The notes under the pieces were generated by a model. The model did no database searches, was not told where the DNA came from, and saw nothing but the letters and a program-made list of their open reading frames with translations. A stretch of 55,446 bases of DNA from DATBGS01 sp036557885 (GTDB lineage: Bacteria > Chloroflexota > Ktedonobacteria > Ktedonobacterales > DATBGS01), in contig DATBGS010000102.1 of NCBI GenBank assembly GCA_036557885.1, positions 1 through 55,446 of the forward strand, given 5' to 3'. Positions 8,464 through 18,162 of this stretch are shown here, piece after piece. How positions within the stretch are numbered: position 1 is the first letter of the stretch; each line of letters begins with the position of its first letter. The position numbers and the translations under genes are program-made.

Positions 8464-9855
8464 TTGAAAAGACCATCGTTGTTGCAACGCGCCAGCCCGC
8501 ACCACTCCCCTCAGCCCCTCCTGCACACGCTTGGACGGGGCTTCATCTCCCTGCGACACCGCAACTTTCGCCTGTTCTGGTGTGGGCAGCTTATCTCGTT
8601 AATTGGCACCTGGATGCAGGGGCTGGGGCAGCAGTGGCTGGTCTACGTCCTCACCGGCTCCGCGCTTGAACTGGGCATTGTCAGCGCCTGCCAGTTTTTG
8701 CCGGTGCTCTTTTTCTCGCTGTATGGCGGCGTCGTGGCCGATAGATTGCCAAAGCGCGCGCTGCTTATTTTTACGCAAAGCGCCTCGCTGCTGCTGGCGC
8801 TCATCCTGGGGCTGCTCACCTGGGCGAACGTGGTGCAAATCTGGCAGGTGTATGTGCTCGCCTGCTTGCTGGGGATTGTCACCGCCTTTGATATGCCCGC
8901 GCGCCAGGCATTTATCGTCGAGATGGTGGGACGCGAAGACCTGATGAACGCCATCGCCCTCAACTCCTCGATCTTTAACGGCTCGCGCGCCCTGGGGCCA
9001 GCCATTGGCGCCTACGTGATTACCTGGGTGGGCATTGCCGGATGTTTCTTCATCAACGCGCTCAGCTTTGTGGCAGTCATCATCGGGCTGCTGATGATGC
9101 GCCTGGCGCCGCCACTATCGCAGCCCAAGGCAGAGCGCCGCAGCGCGCTGCGGCAGATTGGCGAGGGATTAGGCTACATTCGCAGCGACCAGCGCGTCTT
9201 GCTGGTCTTTGTACTGGTTTCGTTTATCTCCATCTTTGGCATCCCAACTTATACCACGCTGCTGCCCATCATCGCAGACCGCGTGCTGCACATGCAGGTG
9301 ACGGGGCTGGGCGCGCTCTCCACCGCGTTGGGCACCGGCGCGGTGATCGCCTCCATCTCCCTGGCCTATACCAGCAGCGCCCGACAGCGCCGCCTGTTCC
9401 TGGTGACTGGCTCAGTGGCGTTTTCCAGCCTGCTCACGCTTTTCTCGCTTTCCAGCAGCTTTGGTCTCTCGCTGGCGCTGCTGGGGGGCGTGGGGCTGTG
9501 CGTGGTCGCCACCAACGCCACCGGCAACACCATCATTCAGTCCTACACCCCAGACCATCTGCGCGGGCGCGTGATGAGCGTCTGGGCGCTGGTGCTGGTG
9601 GGGCTGGCGCCCATTGGCAGCTTTCTGGTGGGCTTGCTGGCTGAATATACCTCGGCTATGCTGACGGTGCGCGTGGGCGCGCTGATCTGCCTGGCCGCCG
9701 CTGTGGTCATTGTGCCACAGATGCTCGGCCACGCCTGGCCGCTGCATCGGCATGCTGTGCTGCTGGCAACTTCAAAAGAGCCTGCCGAAACCTTTATCGA
9801 AACACCCGCAGCTCTTGATCTCACACACAACGAAGTGCCCCAGGCCGGGGATTGA
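8464..9855 (+). CDS. MFS transporter (MFS_3 / EntS-like exporter)
   Basis: About 463 residues with the twelve-span layout of major facilitator exporters. Family marks include RHRNFRLFWCGQLISLIGTW at the first span, the loop motif GGVVADRLPKR, and MPARQAFIVEMV with the following NAIALNSSIFNGSRALGPA. This subgroup (MFS_3) contains siderophore and drug exporters, but the substrate is not predictable. The start is uncertain: TTG at 8464 has only a weak GGAA before it, and later in-frame TTG codons near 8479-8482 are possible. The gene ends at 9855, just before another MFS gene, so the two are probably cotranscribed. Confidence 0.85.
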   Translation: MKRPSLLQRASPHHSPQPLLHTLGRGFISLRHRNFRLFWCGQLISLIGTWMQGLGQQWLVYVLTGSALELGIVSACQFLPVLFFSLYGGVVADRLPKRALLIFTQSASLLLALILGLLTWANVVQIWQVYVLACLLGIVTAFDMPARQAFIVEMVGREDLMNAIALNSSIFNGSRALGPAIGAYVITWVGIAGCFFINALSFVAVIIGLLMMRLAPPLSQPKAERRSALRQIGEGLGYIRSDQRVLLVFVLVSFISIFGIPTYTTLLPIIADRVLHMQVTGLGALSTALGTGAVIASISLAYTSSARQRRLFLVTGSVAFSSLLTLFSLSSSFGLSLALLGGVGLCVVATNATGNTIIQSYTPDHLRGRVMSVWALVLVGLAPIGSFLVGLLAEYTSAMLTVRVGALICLAAAVVIVPQMLGHAWPLHRHAVLLATSKEPAETFIETPAALDLTHNEVPQAGD

Positions 9856-9884
9856 CCGGCAGTGCGTGGAAAGGAATAGAGGGG

Positions 9885-11468
9885 ATGACCCAACGCAACC
9901 GTAGAATTGTTACCTTTGCTGTGATGATGGGTACGGCGCTGGCCGCGCTGGATGTCACCGTCGTTAGCACCGCCATGCCGACGATCATCGGACATCTGGG
10001 CAGCTTGAGCCTCTATCCCTGGGTCTTCTCGGCCTATCTCCTCACCAGCACCATCAGCATGCCCATTTACGGCAAACTCTCCGATATTTATGGGCGCAAG
10101 CGCATGTTTGCCCTTGGCGCCACGATCTTTTTGATCGGCTCAGCCCTGTGCGGTACCGCCACCAGCATGCCCTTGCTGATTCTGTACCGCACGCTGCAAG
10201 GTCTGGGCGCGGGCGGCGTCCAGCCGATGACGATGACCATCATTGGCGATATTTACAGCATGGAGGAGCGCGGGCGCATCCAGGGGCTATTTAGCAGCGT
10301 CTGGAGCATCAGCAGCATCGTTGGCCCGGCAGTTGGCGGGCTGATGACACAGTATCTCTCCTGGCGCGGCATCTTCTATATGAACGTACCCTTTGGCATC
10401 ATCTCCATTTTCCTGCTCTGGAAATACCTGGATGAAAAGCTGGAGCCGCGCCGCGTGCGCATTGATTATCTGGGCACGGGCCTGCTCTGCATTGGCGTCA
10501 CGGCGCTGCTGCTCGCCATTCTGGAAGGCGGCACCGACTTCCCCTGGGATTCGCTGCCCATTCTGGCCCTGTTTGGGGTCGCCGCCTTTTGCGCCGCCCT
10601 CTTTATCTGGCAGGAGTTTCGCGCCCCCGAACCGATCCTGCCGCCGCCGCTCTTTCGGCGGCGCATCATCAGCGTCTCTATGTTTGGCTCGGTGCTGCTG
10701 GGCATCCTGATCGTCGCCATCCCCTCCTATCTGCCGCTCTACGTGCAGGGCGTGCTGGGTGGCACGGCGCTGGTGGCCGGATTAGCCGTTGCGCCGCTCT
10801 CGGTGCTCTGGCCTGCGGGCAGCTACCTCTGTGGGCGGCTGGTGCTGCGCCTGGGCTATCGCGTCAGCGGTCTGGCGGGCGTGGTGCTCTCCATGCTGGG
10901 CATGGCGCTGCTCATTCCGCTGGGCTGGTTCAACCTGAGCACAACGGCCCAGGGCGCCTGCATCCTCATCGGCACAGGAATAGCCGGCTTTGGTATGGGC
11001 ACCATCTCGCTCACCTATCTCCTTGCCGTGCAGAACAGCGTCCCCTGGAATCAGCGCGGCGTCTCCACCGCCTCCAGCCAGTTTGCGCGCAGCATCGGCG
11101 GCGCGGTGGGCGTTTCCGCAATGGGCGCAGTGCTCAACGCGCAGCTTGCGAGCCAGCTTCTGGCGCAGGGCATCAATCTGGGCGCCATTGCCGACCCAGG
11201 CCAGCCAGGGCAGAGCCTGACCGTCAGTTCCCTCTTGCGCCCGGAAACCCGCGCCGCGCTCCCCGTTGATCTGGTGGCGCGGCTGGTTGGGCCGCTGGGA
11301 GATGCGCTGCACCTGGTCTTCCTGATCATTGTGGCAGTGGCGATAGCTGGATTGCTGGCAGCGTGGTGGCTGCCAGGCGGGAAAGTTCTCCCGACAGCCG
11401 AAAGCAAAGAAGGGCAAGCCGCAGCACCAGTTGAGGCAGGTTCGCTGGCGGCGGAAGCCACGCTGTAA
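9885..11468 (+). CDS. MFS drug:proton antiporter, DHA2 (EmrB/QacA) type
   Basis: About 527 residues with fourteen predicted spans. The DHA2 signature ALDVTVVSTAMPTI lies in the first span, followed by YGKLSDIYGRKRMF and the motif-C-like region GPAVGGLMTQYLSWRGIFYM. Such proteins export lipophilic drugs or lipids in exchange for protons. The frame runs back to a TTG at 9852 that overlaps the previous gene, but the ATG at 9885, behind AAGGAATAGAGGGG, starts directly at the first span and is preferred. The two adjacent exporters belong to different MFS subfamilies, so this is a functional pair rather than a recent duplication. Confidence 0.88.
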   Translation: MTQRNRRIVTFAVMMGTALAALDVTVVSTAMPTIIGHLGSLSLYPWVFSAYLLTSTISMPIYGKLSDIYGRKRMFALGATIFLIGSALCGTATSMPLLILYRTLQGLGAGGVQPMTMTIIGDIYSMEERGRIQGLFSSVWSISSIVGPAVGGLMTQYLSWRGIFYMNVPFGIISIFLLWKYLDEKLEPRRVRIDYLGTGLLCIGVTALLLAILEGGTDFPWDSLPILALFGVAAFCAALFIWQEFRAPEPILPPPLFRRRIISVSMFGSVLLGILIVAIPSYLPLYVQGVLGGTALVAGLAVAPLSVLWPAGSYLCGRLVLRLGYRVSGLAGVVLSMLGMALLIPLGWFNLSTTAQGACILIGTGIAGFGMGTISLTYLLAVQNSVPWNQRGVSTASSQFARSIGGAVGVSAMGAVLNAQLASQLLAQGINLGAIADPGQPGQSLTVSSLLRPETRAALPVDLVARLVGPLGDALHLVFLIIVAVAIAGLLAAWWLPGGKVLPTAESKEGQAAAPVEAGSLAAEATL

Positions 11469-11508
11469 TGGGCGCTTGCAAACCTGGCTGGCGGCTCGAC
11501 ATCTGTGT

Positions 11509-11514
11509 TATACT
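11509..11514 (+). promoter_or_regulatory. Possible -10 element (TATACT) upstream of the zinc-ribbon kinase
   Basis: TATACT lies 132 bases before the ATG at 11646 in the 177-base spacer after the MFS gene. No good -35 is visible, so this is a weak candidate. Confidence 0.3.
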
Positions 11515-11645
11515 TCAACTGAAGGGGTAGGAGAAGCGGCACAATCTTTGCGCACACAGGCGCTACCTGGGCATTCCCCTAAAACTTCTGGCGCGTCCGT
11601 TCGTAGTATTCACAGAGCTATTTTTGTAGGGGACGAAGAAGCACG

Positions 11646-14021
11646 ATGCCGAGTATCTGCCCAAAGTGTGGGATGTACAACCGAGACAGCGCCCTCTTTT
11701 GCAACCAATGTGGGACGCGATTGGTGCTGTCCTCCGCCTCGGCACAAAGCGCTGCTAATGTGGTCACAGCGTTCAAGCAGGCCGATGACCCCGCCGCCAC
11801 CTTGATCAAGACGGCGGCCAATGCCGACCCACGCATCACCAACCCCGTCATGCCAGCAGTTTCCGGCATCATCTCCTATCCTACTCACGGCACCGGCCTG
11901 CTGCCGCCTGATACCCTTATCCACGAACGCTACCAAATCGTAGACAAGCTGGGGCAGGGCGGCATGGCCGCTGTCTACAAAGTCAAAGATTTGGGCGACA
12001 AGCGCGGCGGGCTGCGCGCCATCAAAGAAATGGGCCAGGCGTCGCTCAAGGACAGCGAGCGCGAGCAGGCCATCGCTAACTTCCATGCCGAAGCCGAACT
12101 CTTGCGCAAGCTGGACCACCCCGGCCTGCCCAAGTTCTACGAGCAGTTTGAGCAGGATGACCGCTACTATCTGGTCATGGAATTTATTGACGGCGAGACG
12201 CTGGAAACCCGCCAGGAAAAAGCGGGTGGCAAGGCGCTGCCCGAAACCGATGTGATGGAGTGGGCCAGGCAGATTTGCAGCGTGCTCACCTATCTGCACG
12301 AGCGGCGCCCGCCCATCATCTTCCGCGACCTGAAGCCCGGCAACATCATGCTGAGCAAAGATGGCAAGATCAAGCTGATTGATTTTGGCATTGCGCGCAT
12401 CTTCCGGCGCGACAAAACCCACGATACACAGGTGCTGGGCACGCCCGGCTACGCGCCGCCAGAGCAATATGGCAAGGGCCAGACCGACCAACGCTCGGAT
12501 GTCTACGCGCTGGGCGTCACGCTGCACCAGTTGCTCACCGGCTATGACCCCTCCTCGACGCCGTTCTCGCTGCCGCCCATCCATTCGCTCAATCCCAATG
12601 TCTCCCCACATCTTCAGGTCGCCATCGAGAAGGCCACCAAACTGAAGCGGGATGAGCGCTTCGAGAGCATCCCCGATATGTATACCGCGCTCTTTGCTCC
12701 GGGCGGCTTTGTCTTTCGCGGCGGCCAGCGCGCGGGCAACGTGGCTGAACTGGTGGCGCTCAGCCGTCAACTCACGCTGGAGGCGCAGGAGCATCTCTAT
12801 GCCGGGCGCTACGAAACCTGGCTGAAGACCATTGGGGAAAAGAAGCTGGCGAAAGTCGCGCAGCGCATCCAGAACAAACAACCCAATCGCCAGCAAGGGC
12901 TGGAGGAATTTCTGCGCGAGGCGGCCCCCGGCACGAGCAGCAAAAGCGCCACGATGCCTCCAGGCGCCACCATCCCCAGCATTCCGGTCACGCCCGTTGG
13001 CACCGCTGCCACCGCCAACGCCAGCGGCATTGCGGCGCTGGAGGTCAGGCCCGGCAGATTGGACATCGGCCAGGTCACAGCCGGGCAATCTGGCGTCGCC
13101 TCGTTTACGGTGGGTGGCACGGGCGGCGCAGCCGTCAGCGGCGAAGTCAAATCGTTGTCTTCCTGGCTGCATGTAGATCACACGCGCTTTGATGGCCCAA
13201 GCACCGTGATCGAGGTGCGCGCCGACACTGCCTGGCTCCCAGGCGCCCAGGCGCACCAGGGCACGCTCCAGATTTCCAGCGGCGGCCAGAAGATCATCAT
13301 GCCGGTCAGCATCGAAGTGGTGGGGACGCTTGCCATTCCGCAAAAAGGGCCGCAGGCCCGCCAGCTAAAAAGCATCCTGAAGCACACTGCGCCGCCACTT
13401 AAACAGCCAGAAGTGGTCAAAGAAGCGCTGTCCGCTATGATGGGCGTTGGCCTGCCGCTGGCCGTCTTGCTCGTCACCCAGCGGGCGATCACCTTTCCGC
13501 AGTTGAGCCTGCTCTTTGCCAGCCCGTTCCTGCCCCTGCTGCTGATGGCCGCCGCGCTGCTCACCACGTCGGGCGCGCTGGTGGGGCGCTGGGGCGCTGG
13601 ACTAGGAGGCCGCGCCCTCACCAGCGCGATCTGCTCGTTTGCAACGCTTGGATTGGTGGCCTTTGGCTGGGCCAACTGGCTACAGCCACAGTTCCTGGGG
13701 GGCGTGCTGGAGCCGGAGGCGTACTTAATCACCGCCATCATCGCCTGCGCGCTGCTGGCTGCCATTGGCGCTGTGCCCGCCGTCAGCGCGGCCCTGCTGC
13801 GCTTCTTGAGCGGGCTGGCGCAGCGCGCGACAAAGCTGGTCTTTGTGCTCTTGCTGGCCCTGGGCGCCTATGTGGGCTATCTCTCCACCAGCCAGTTTGC
13901 CCTGGCGATTCTGCATCCCATCGGCATCGGCGCGGGTCTGCTCATCGGCGCACTCTTTGCCTACCAGGTCAATCTCTACGCCCGCCGCGCCCGCAAGCAG
14001 CGCCAGCCCGCCAAGCCCTGA
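11646..14021 (+). CDS. Zinc-ribbon Ser/Thr kinase with Ig-like and polytopic C-terminus
   Basis: A 791-residue multidomain protein. Residues 5-23 form a zinc ribbon (CPKC...CNQC). The kinase domain covers about 95-350, with LGQGGMAAVYKV, lysine near 127, DFG at 246-248 and PGYAPPEQY. The catalytic loop reads IIFRDLKPGNIM at about 224-235: the usual His of HRD is Phe, while the catalytic Asp is kept, so activity is still expected. A beta-rich domain near 470-570 (RPGRLDIGQVTAGQSG) resembles HYDIN/ASH or Ig-like modules, and about six membrane spans fill 597-780. The kinase lies before the membrane part, so it is probably cytoplasmic. miaA follows after 8 bases. Confidence 0.88.
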   Translation: MPSICPKCGMYNRDSALFCNQCGTRLVLSSASAQSAANVVTAFKQADDPAATLIKTAANADPRITNPVMPAVSGIISYPTHGTGLLPPDTLIHERYQIVDKLGQGGMAAVYKVKDLGDKRGGLRAIKEMGQASLKDSEREQAIANFHAEAELLRKLDHPGLPKFYEQFEQDDRYYLVMEFIDGETLETRQEKAGGKALPETDVMEWARQICSVLTYLHERRPPIIFRDLKPGNIMLSKDGKIKLIDFGIARIFRRDKTHDTQVLGTPGYAPPEQYGKGQTDQRSDVYALGVTLHQLLTGYDPSSTPFSLPPIHSLNPNVSPHLQVAIEKATKLKRDERFESIPDMYTALFAPGGFVFRGGQRAGNVAELVALSRQLTLEAQEHLYAGRYETWLKTIGEKKLAKVAQRIQNKQPNRQQGLEEFLREAAPGTSSKSATMPPGATIPSIPVTPVGTAATANASGIAALEVRPGRLDIGQVTAGQSGVASFTVGGTGGAAVSGEVKSLSSWLHVDHTRFDGPSTVIEVRADTAWLPGAQAHQGTLQISSGGQKIIMPVSIEVVGTLAIPQKGPQARQLKSILKHTAPPLKQPEVVKEALSAMMGVGLPLAVLLVTQRAITFPQLSLLFASPFLPLLLMAAALLTTSGALVGRWGAGLGGRALTSAICSFATLGLVAFGWANWLQPQFLGGVLEPEAYLITAIIACALLAAIGAVPAVSAALLRFLSGLAQRATKLVFVLLLALGAYVGYLSTSQFALAILHPIGIGAGLLIGALFAYQVNLYARRARKQRQPAKP

Positions 14022-14029
14022 GCAGCCAG

Positions 14030-15010
14030 ATGATGGAGCCAGCGTCGCCTGCCACGCCCGCCAGTTCGCCTGCGCGCGTGCCCTTGCTGGTTCTGGCCGG
14101 ACCAACGGCCACCGGCAAGACCGGCCTGGCAATCGCGCTGGCCCGGCGGTTAGGGGGCGAGATCGTCTCCGCTGATTCGCGCCAGATTTACCGGGGCATG
14201 GACATTGGCACCGCCAAACCAACCCCAGAGCAGCGCGCGCTGGTGCCGCATCACCTGCTGGATGTTGTCGCCCCCGACGAATCGTACACCCTGGCCCAGT
14301 ATCAGGCCGATGCCCAGGCCGCGATTGCCGCCATTCACTCGCGTGGCCTGCCACCTTCGGGCGGGCGGCTTCCCCTGCTCGTGGGTGGCACTGGCCTGTA
14401 TATCCGCGCAGTGGTGGATAACCTCGCCATTCCCCAGGTGCCCCCCAACCAGGAACTGCGCCAGCAGTTGGAAGAAGAGGCCGCCCAGCAGGGCAGCGCG
14501 GCGCTGCACGCGCGGCTGGCAGCGTTGGACCCACTCGGCGCGGCGCGTATTGACCCGGCCAACCTGCGCCGCGTCATTCGCGCCCTGGAAGTCGTGCTGC
14601 TGACCGGCCAGCCCTTCTCCGCGCAGCAGGGCGCGCGTCCCTCGCCGTATCGCCCTCTTTTTCTGGGGCTACACGGCCCGCGAGAAGTGCTCTACGCGCG
14701 CGCCGACCAGCGCGTAGATGCTATGCTGGCCTCTGGACTGGTTGAGGAGGTGCAGCGACTCATCGCAGCAGGCTACGACTGGCACCTGCCCTCGATGAGC
14801 AGTTTGGGCTATCAGGAAATTGGTAGCTCACTGCGCGGGGAGATGACCCTGGAGGCAGCGGTTGAGCGGCTCAAGTTCAATACGCATCATTACATCCGCC
14901 GCCAGCTTACCTGGTTCCACGCCGAGCAGCGTATCCACTGGCTGGATTGCACCGCTGATGACCTGGAACACCGCGCACTGGCACTGGTCGAGAAATGGCT
15001 AGCAGAGTAA
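14030..15010 (+). CDS. miaA: tRNA dimethylallyltransferase
   Basis: MiaA adds a dimethylallyl group to A37 of tRNAs that read codons beginning with U, which stabilises codon-anticodon pairing. The P-loop GPTATGKTGLAIALARRLGG lies near residue 23. SADSRQIYRGMDIGTAKPT and PHHLLDVVAPDESYTLAQY are family signatures, and the GGTGLYI motif is present. At 326 residues it is of normal length, with a short Ala/Pro-rich N-terminal extension. It starts with ATG ATG eight bases after the kinase gene and is probably translated from the same message. No mutS or hfq lies beside it, unlike many bacteria. Confidence 0.95.
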   Translation: MMEPASPATPASSPARVPLLVLAGPTATGKTGLAIALARRLGGEIVSADSRQIYRGMDIGTAKPTPEQRALVPHHLLDVVAPDESYTLAQYQADAQAAIAAIHSRGLPPSGGRLPLLVGGTGLYIRAVVDNLAIPQVPPNQELRQQLEEEAAQQGSAALHARLAALDPLGAARIDPANLRRVIRALEVVLLTGQPFSAQQGARPSPYRPLFLGLHGPREVLYARADQRVDAMLASGLVEEVQRLIAAGYDWHLPSMSSLGYQEIGSSLRGEMTLEAAVERLKFNTHHYIRRQLTWFHAEQRIHWLDCTADDLEHRALALVEKWLAE

Positions 15011-15012
15011 TA

Positions 15013-15037
15013 CTTGTACCACCGGCATCCCTGCCGG
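15013..15037. repeat. Dispersed palindrome, type 2 (CTTGTACCACCGGC...)
   Basis: This 25-base element contains CCGGCA/TGCCGG and is the exact reverse complement of 49044-49068. A related form lies at 46972. It sits directly after the miaA stop codon. Confidence 0.7.
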
Positions 15038-15056
15038 GGTCTAGTCAGCTAGCCAC

Positions 15057-15085
15057 TTGCCAAGAGGTTGTCCCTCCGATATAAT
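15057..15085 (+). promoter_or_regulatory. Sigma-70-type promoter for the triple-FHA ABC transporter
   Basis: TTGCCA (15057-15062) and TATAAT (15080-15085) are separated by exactly 17 bases. The promoter lies about 92 bases upstream of the ATG at 15177, separating the transporter from the kinase-miaA transcript. Confidence 0.65.
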
Positions 15086-15176
15086 CGCCTTAGAGAAGCG
15101 TATGAGAACTGCGCACGCATGGGCACCAAAGACATCATCGCTCGTTCAGAGTGGTTTTTTAGGGAGATGAGGACGC

Positions 15177-18158
15177 ATGTCAGCACCGCCAGCAGGAGGG
15201 ATGAGCATCATCCGGTTTCTTGATGGCCCGATGGCCGGAAAAACGGTGGCGCTCACCAAGCCCAGGCTCACGCTTGGCCGTGAGCCAACCAACGATATTC
15301 CCATCAACGACCCAGCCGTTTCGCGGCAGCACGCCGCGCTGGTGCAGGGCGGCCCCACCGGATGGATGATCGAAAAACTCAACCCGCAAAATATCGTCTC
15401 CATCAACGGGCGCGAGGTCACCCAGTCGCCCATCAATAATAATGACCGCGTGACGCTGGGGTCCGTCAGTTTTCAGTACCTGGGGGCGGGCGCGCTGGGC
15501 ATGATGAGCACCATGAACTCGCCCCAGGGGGCCGCAGCGGTGGGCACCGTGCCGCCGGGCGGCGGGTATCCGCAGCCCGCCTATGCTCCGCAAGCCGCCA
15601 TGCCTGCGGCAGTGGGCGCCGCCGCCAATATGCCCTCCTTTGGTGGCTCTGGTCCATCCTTTGGCCCATCGCACCCGCCCAGCAACATCCCACCTGGCAT
15701 GCCCTCGTTGGAAGTCATCATCCACGAAGGCCGCGACGAGGGCCGCAGCCGCTATCCCTTGAATAAGCCGGTCATCACGATTGGACGCGAACCCACCAAC
15801 GACATCACCATCCCTGCCGGGGTCGTCTCGCGCCACCATGCCGAAATCACCCAGCAAGGCAATACCTTCCAGATCACCGACAAAAACAGCGTCAACGGCA
15901 TCTACTACCAGGGCCATCCCATCCACCAGAAGCCCCTGGTGCATGGCGATGTCTTGCGTATTGGCGACCAGAACGGCACGCTGATCTCCCTGATCTTTGA
16001 CTCTGGCAGCGGCGCCTCGCTGGACCAGGCCATCCAACCAGCTATGATGCAGCACGCCCTCCCCGGAACGGGACGCGCGGGCGCGCCTGGTGGGGTTGTC
16101 ACCATTGGCCGCATGCCAGGCAGCACTATTTTGCTCGATCATCCGGTGGTGTCGCGGCAGCACGCCGAACTGGTTTTTGACCCGCGCTCCGGCGCCTATA
16201 TCCTGAAGGACAAAGGCAGTACCAGCGGTACCTATGTCAATGGTCAGCGCATCGGCGGGGGCGGCGTGCGGCTGGCCCCCGGCAGCGAGGTACGCATCGG
16301 CCCGTTCCGCTTTGTCTTTGATGGCTCCCAACTCACCCAGTTTGACGAGAGCAGCAACATCCGCGTAGACGCCTTCGACCTCTACAAAGTGGGCGATGTT
16401 GGCGGGTTCAAAAAGTTGTTCGGCAGCGGCAAACCCACCGTTTTGCTCAACCATCTCTCATTTAGCATCGCCCCGCGCAAATTTGTGGCGCTGGTCGGCG
16501 GCTCTGGCGCGGGCAAATCTACCTTGATGGATGCCCTCAACGGCTTGCGCCCGGCGCAGCATCCCAGCGTGGTGCTCTATAACGGCAACGACTATTACCG
16601 CAATCTGCCCGCGTTCAGCAATTCGCTGGGCTATGTGCCCCAGGACGACATCATCCACCGCGACCTGTCGGTGGAGCGCGCGCTTTATTACGCCGCCAAG
16701 ATGCGCCTGCCCGATGACACCACCGATCAACAGATCGAGCAGCGCATAAAAGAGGTGCTGGCCGACGTGGAGATGACCCACCGCCGCAAGCTGCTCATCA
16801 GCAAGCTATCTGGCGGCCAGCGTAAGCGCGTCAGCATCGCGGTGGAACTGCTGGCCCGCCCCAGCCTCTTCTTCCTGGATGAACCAACCTCCGGGCTTGA
16901 TCCGGGCCTGGACCGCAAGATGATGTTCCTGCTGCGGCGCCTGGCTGACCGAGGCCATACCATCGTGCTCGTGACCCACGCCACCAATAACATCAGCGCC
17001 TGCGATTACGTCTGTTTCCTGGCTGCGGGCGGCAAGCTGGCCTACTTTGGCCCGCCAGATGAGGCCAAGCGCTTCTTTGGCAAGACCGACTTTGCCGAGA
17101 TTTACAGCGAACTGGAGCCAAGCGACGACCACCCCAACGCGCCCACCGATTGGGAGCAGCGCTTCCGCAACTCGCCCGACTACCAGAGGTACGTCGTGCG
17201 GCCCATGCAGCAATCACAGGCACTCACCCAGGCCGCCCAATCGCATCGCCAGACCACGCTGCCACGCCCTAAGCGCGGCGATCCGGTCAAGCAGTTCTTC
17301 CTGCTCTCGCGGCGCTACGCCGAACTGCTGCGCAATGACCGAGGCAACCTGATGATTCTCTTGCTTCAGGCACCGATCATTGCAGCCATCCTAATCTTCC
17401 TGACCAACAAAAACATCTTTAACCACTTCACCGTCCCTAACGACATTGACGCGCAAACGCCGCTCTTTATCATGACGGCGGCAGCGGTCTGGTTTGGGAC
17501 GATCAACGCTGCGCGTGAAATTGTCAAGGAAGGGCCAATCTACAAACGCGAGCGCACCGTCAACCTGGGCCTCTTCCCCTATGTCATGTCCAAGGTGTTT
17601 GTGCTCACCCTGCTCTGTCTAATTCAGAGCGCGCTGCTGCTGGTGCTGGTGGGCATCAAGAGCGGCTACCCGGATTCGGGCATCCTCCTGCCTGCCCCGC
17701 TGGAGATGTACATTTCGCTGGTGCTGACCTCGGTTGGCGGCTTGATGATGGGCCTGGCGATTTCGGCCACCGCGCCCAACACCGACCGCGCCATGAGCAT
17801 CGTGCCGCTGATCTTGATTCCGCAGATCATCTTTGCCGGCAACACCTTCAAGCTCACCAGCGCCACTGAATGGATTTCGTATATCATCGTCACGCGCTGG
17901 GGGCTGGTCGCGCTGGGCAGCACGGTGCATCTGCACTCCAACGTTTGTCAGGCGCCGGACTTCCCCGATCCGCCCTGTCCCACCAACCCGGTAACGGGGA
18001 AGGTCGCTGCGACGATCAACCCGACGCAGACGCCGGATGGCTTTTACGGGCATGATGTCGGGCATCTGCTGGGCGCGTGGGTCGCTTTGCTCATCCTAAC
18101 CGCCGTCTTCCTGGCGATCACGCTCTACTTCCAGAAGCGCAAAGACGTGCGCCATTAG
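15177..18158 (+). CDS. Triple-FHA-domain ABC transporter, ABCG-like fusion
   Basis: A 993-residue single-chain transporter. Three forkhead-associated domains lie at about 10-95, 180-262 and 305-385, each with a GRxPxx...SRxHA core (LGREPTNDIPI, IGREPTNDITI, IGRMPGSTILL). FHA domains bind phosphothreonine, so the protein is a plausible reader of the four Ser/Thr kinases in this window. The ATPase follows: Walker A GGSGAGKST near 440, YVPQDD, signature LSGGQRKRV near 543 and LFFLDEPTSGLDPG near 563. Residues about 720-985 carry six or so spans of ABC2 type. The domain order (ATPase before membrane part) is ABCG-like, usually export. The start follows AGGGAGATGAGG. Substrate is unknown. Confidence 0.93.
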   Translation: MSAPPAGGMSIIRFLDGPMAGKTVALTKPRLTLGREPTNDIPINDPAVSRQHAALVQGGPTGWMIEKLNPQNIVSINGREVTQSPINNNDRVTLGSVSFQYLGAGALGMMSTMNSPQGAAAVGTVPPGGGYPQPAYAPQAAMPAAVGAAANMPSFGGSGPSFGPSHPPSNIPPGMPSLEVIIHEGRDEGRSRYPLNKPVITIGREPTNDITIPAGVVSRHHAEITQQGNTFQITDKNSVNGIYYQGHPIHQKPLVHGDVLRIGDQNGTLISLIFDSGSGASLDQAIQPAMMQHALPGTGRAGAPGGVVTIGRMPGSTILLDHPVVSRQHAELVFDPRSGAYILKDKGSTSGTYVNGQRIGGGGVRLAPGSEVRIGPFRFVFDGSQLTQFDESSNIRVDAFDLYKVGDVGGFKKLFGSGKPTVLLNHLSFSIAPRKFVALVGGSGAGKSTLMDALNGLRPAQHPSVVLYNGNDYYRNLPAFSNSLGYVPQDDIIHRDLSVERALYYAAKMRLPDDTTDQQIEQRIKEVLADVEMTHRRKLLISKLSGGQRKRVSIAVELLARPSLFFLDEPTSGLDPGLDRKMMFLLRRLADRGHTIVLVTHATNNISACDYVCFLAAGGKLAYFGPPDEAKRFFGKTDFAEIYSELEPSDDHPNAPTDWEQRFRNSPDYQRYVVRPMQQSQALTQAAQSHRQTTLPRPKRGDPVKQFFLLSRRYAELLRNDRGNLMILLLQAPIIAAILIFLTNKNIFNHFTVPNDIDAQTPLFIMTAAAVWFGTINAAREIVKEGPIYKRERTVNLGLFPYVMSKVFVLTLLCLIQSALLLVLVGIKSGYPDSGILLPAPLEMYISLVLTSVGGLMMGLAISATAPNTDRAMSIVPLILIPQIIFAGNTFKLTSATEWISYIIVTRWGLVALGSTVHLHSNVCQAPDFPDPPCPTNPVTGKVAATINPTQTPDGFYGHDVGHLLGAWVALLILTAVFLAITLYFQKRKDVRH

Positions 18159-18162
18159 TGTA

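Noticed and set aside
11610..13343. A 577-codon open frame on the minus strand across the zinc-ribbon kinase
   Set aside because: It lies wholly antisense to a gene with clear domains, and its translation has the low-complexity, His/Arg/Gly-rich look of a GC-rich shadow frame.
15180..16454. A 424-codon minus-strand frame across the FHA domains
   Set aside because: The plus strand has three FHA domains and an ABC transporter; the antisense frame shows no known motif.
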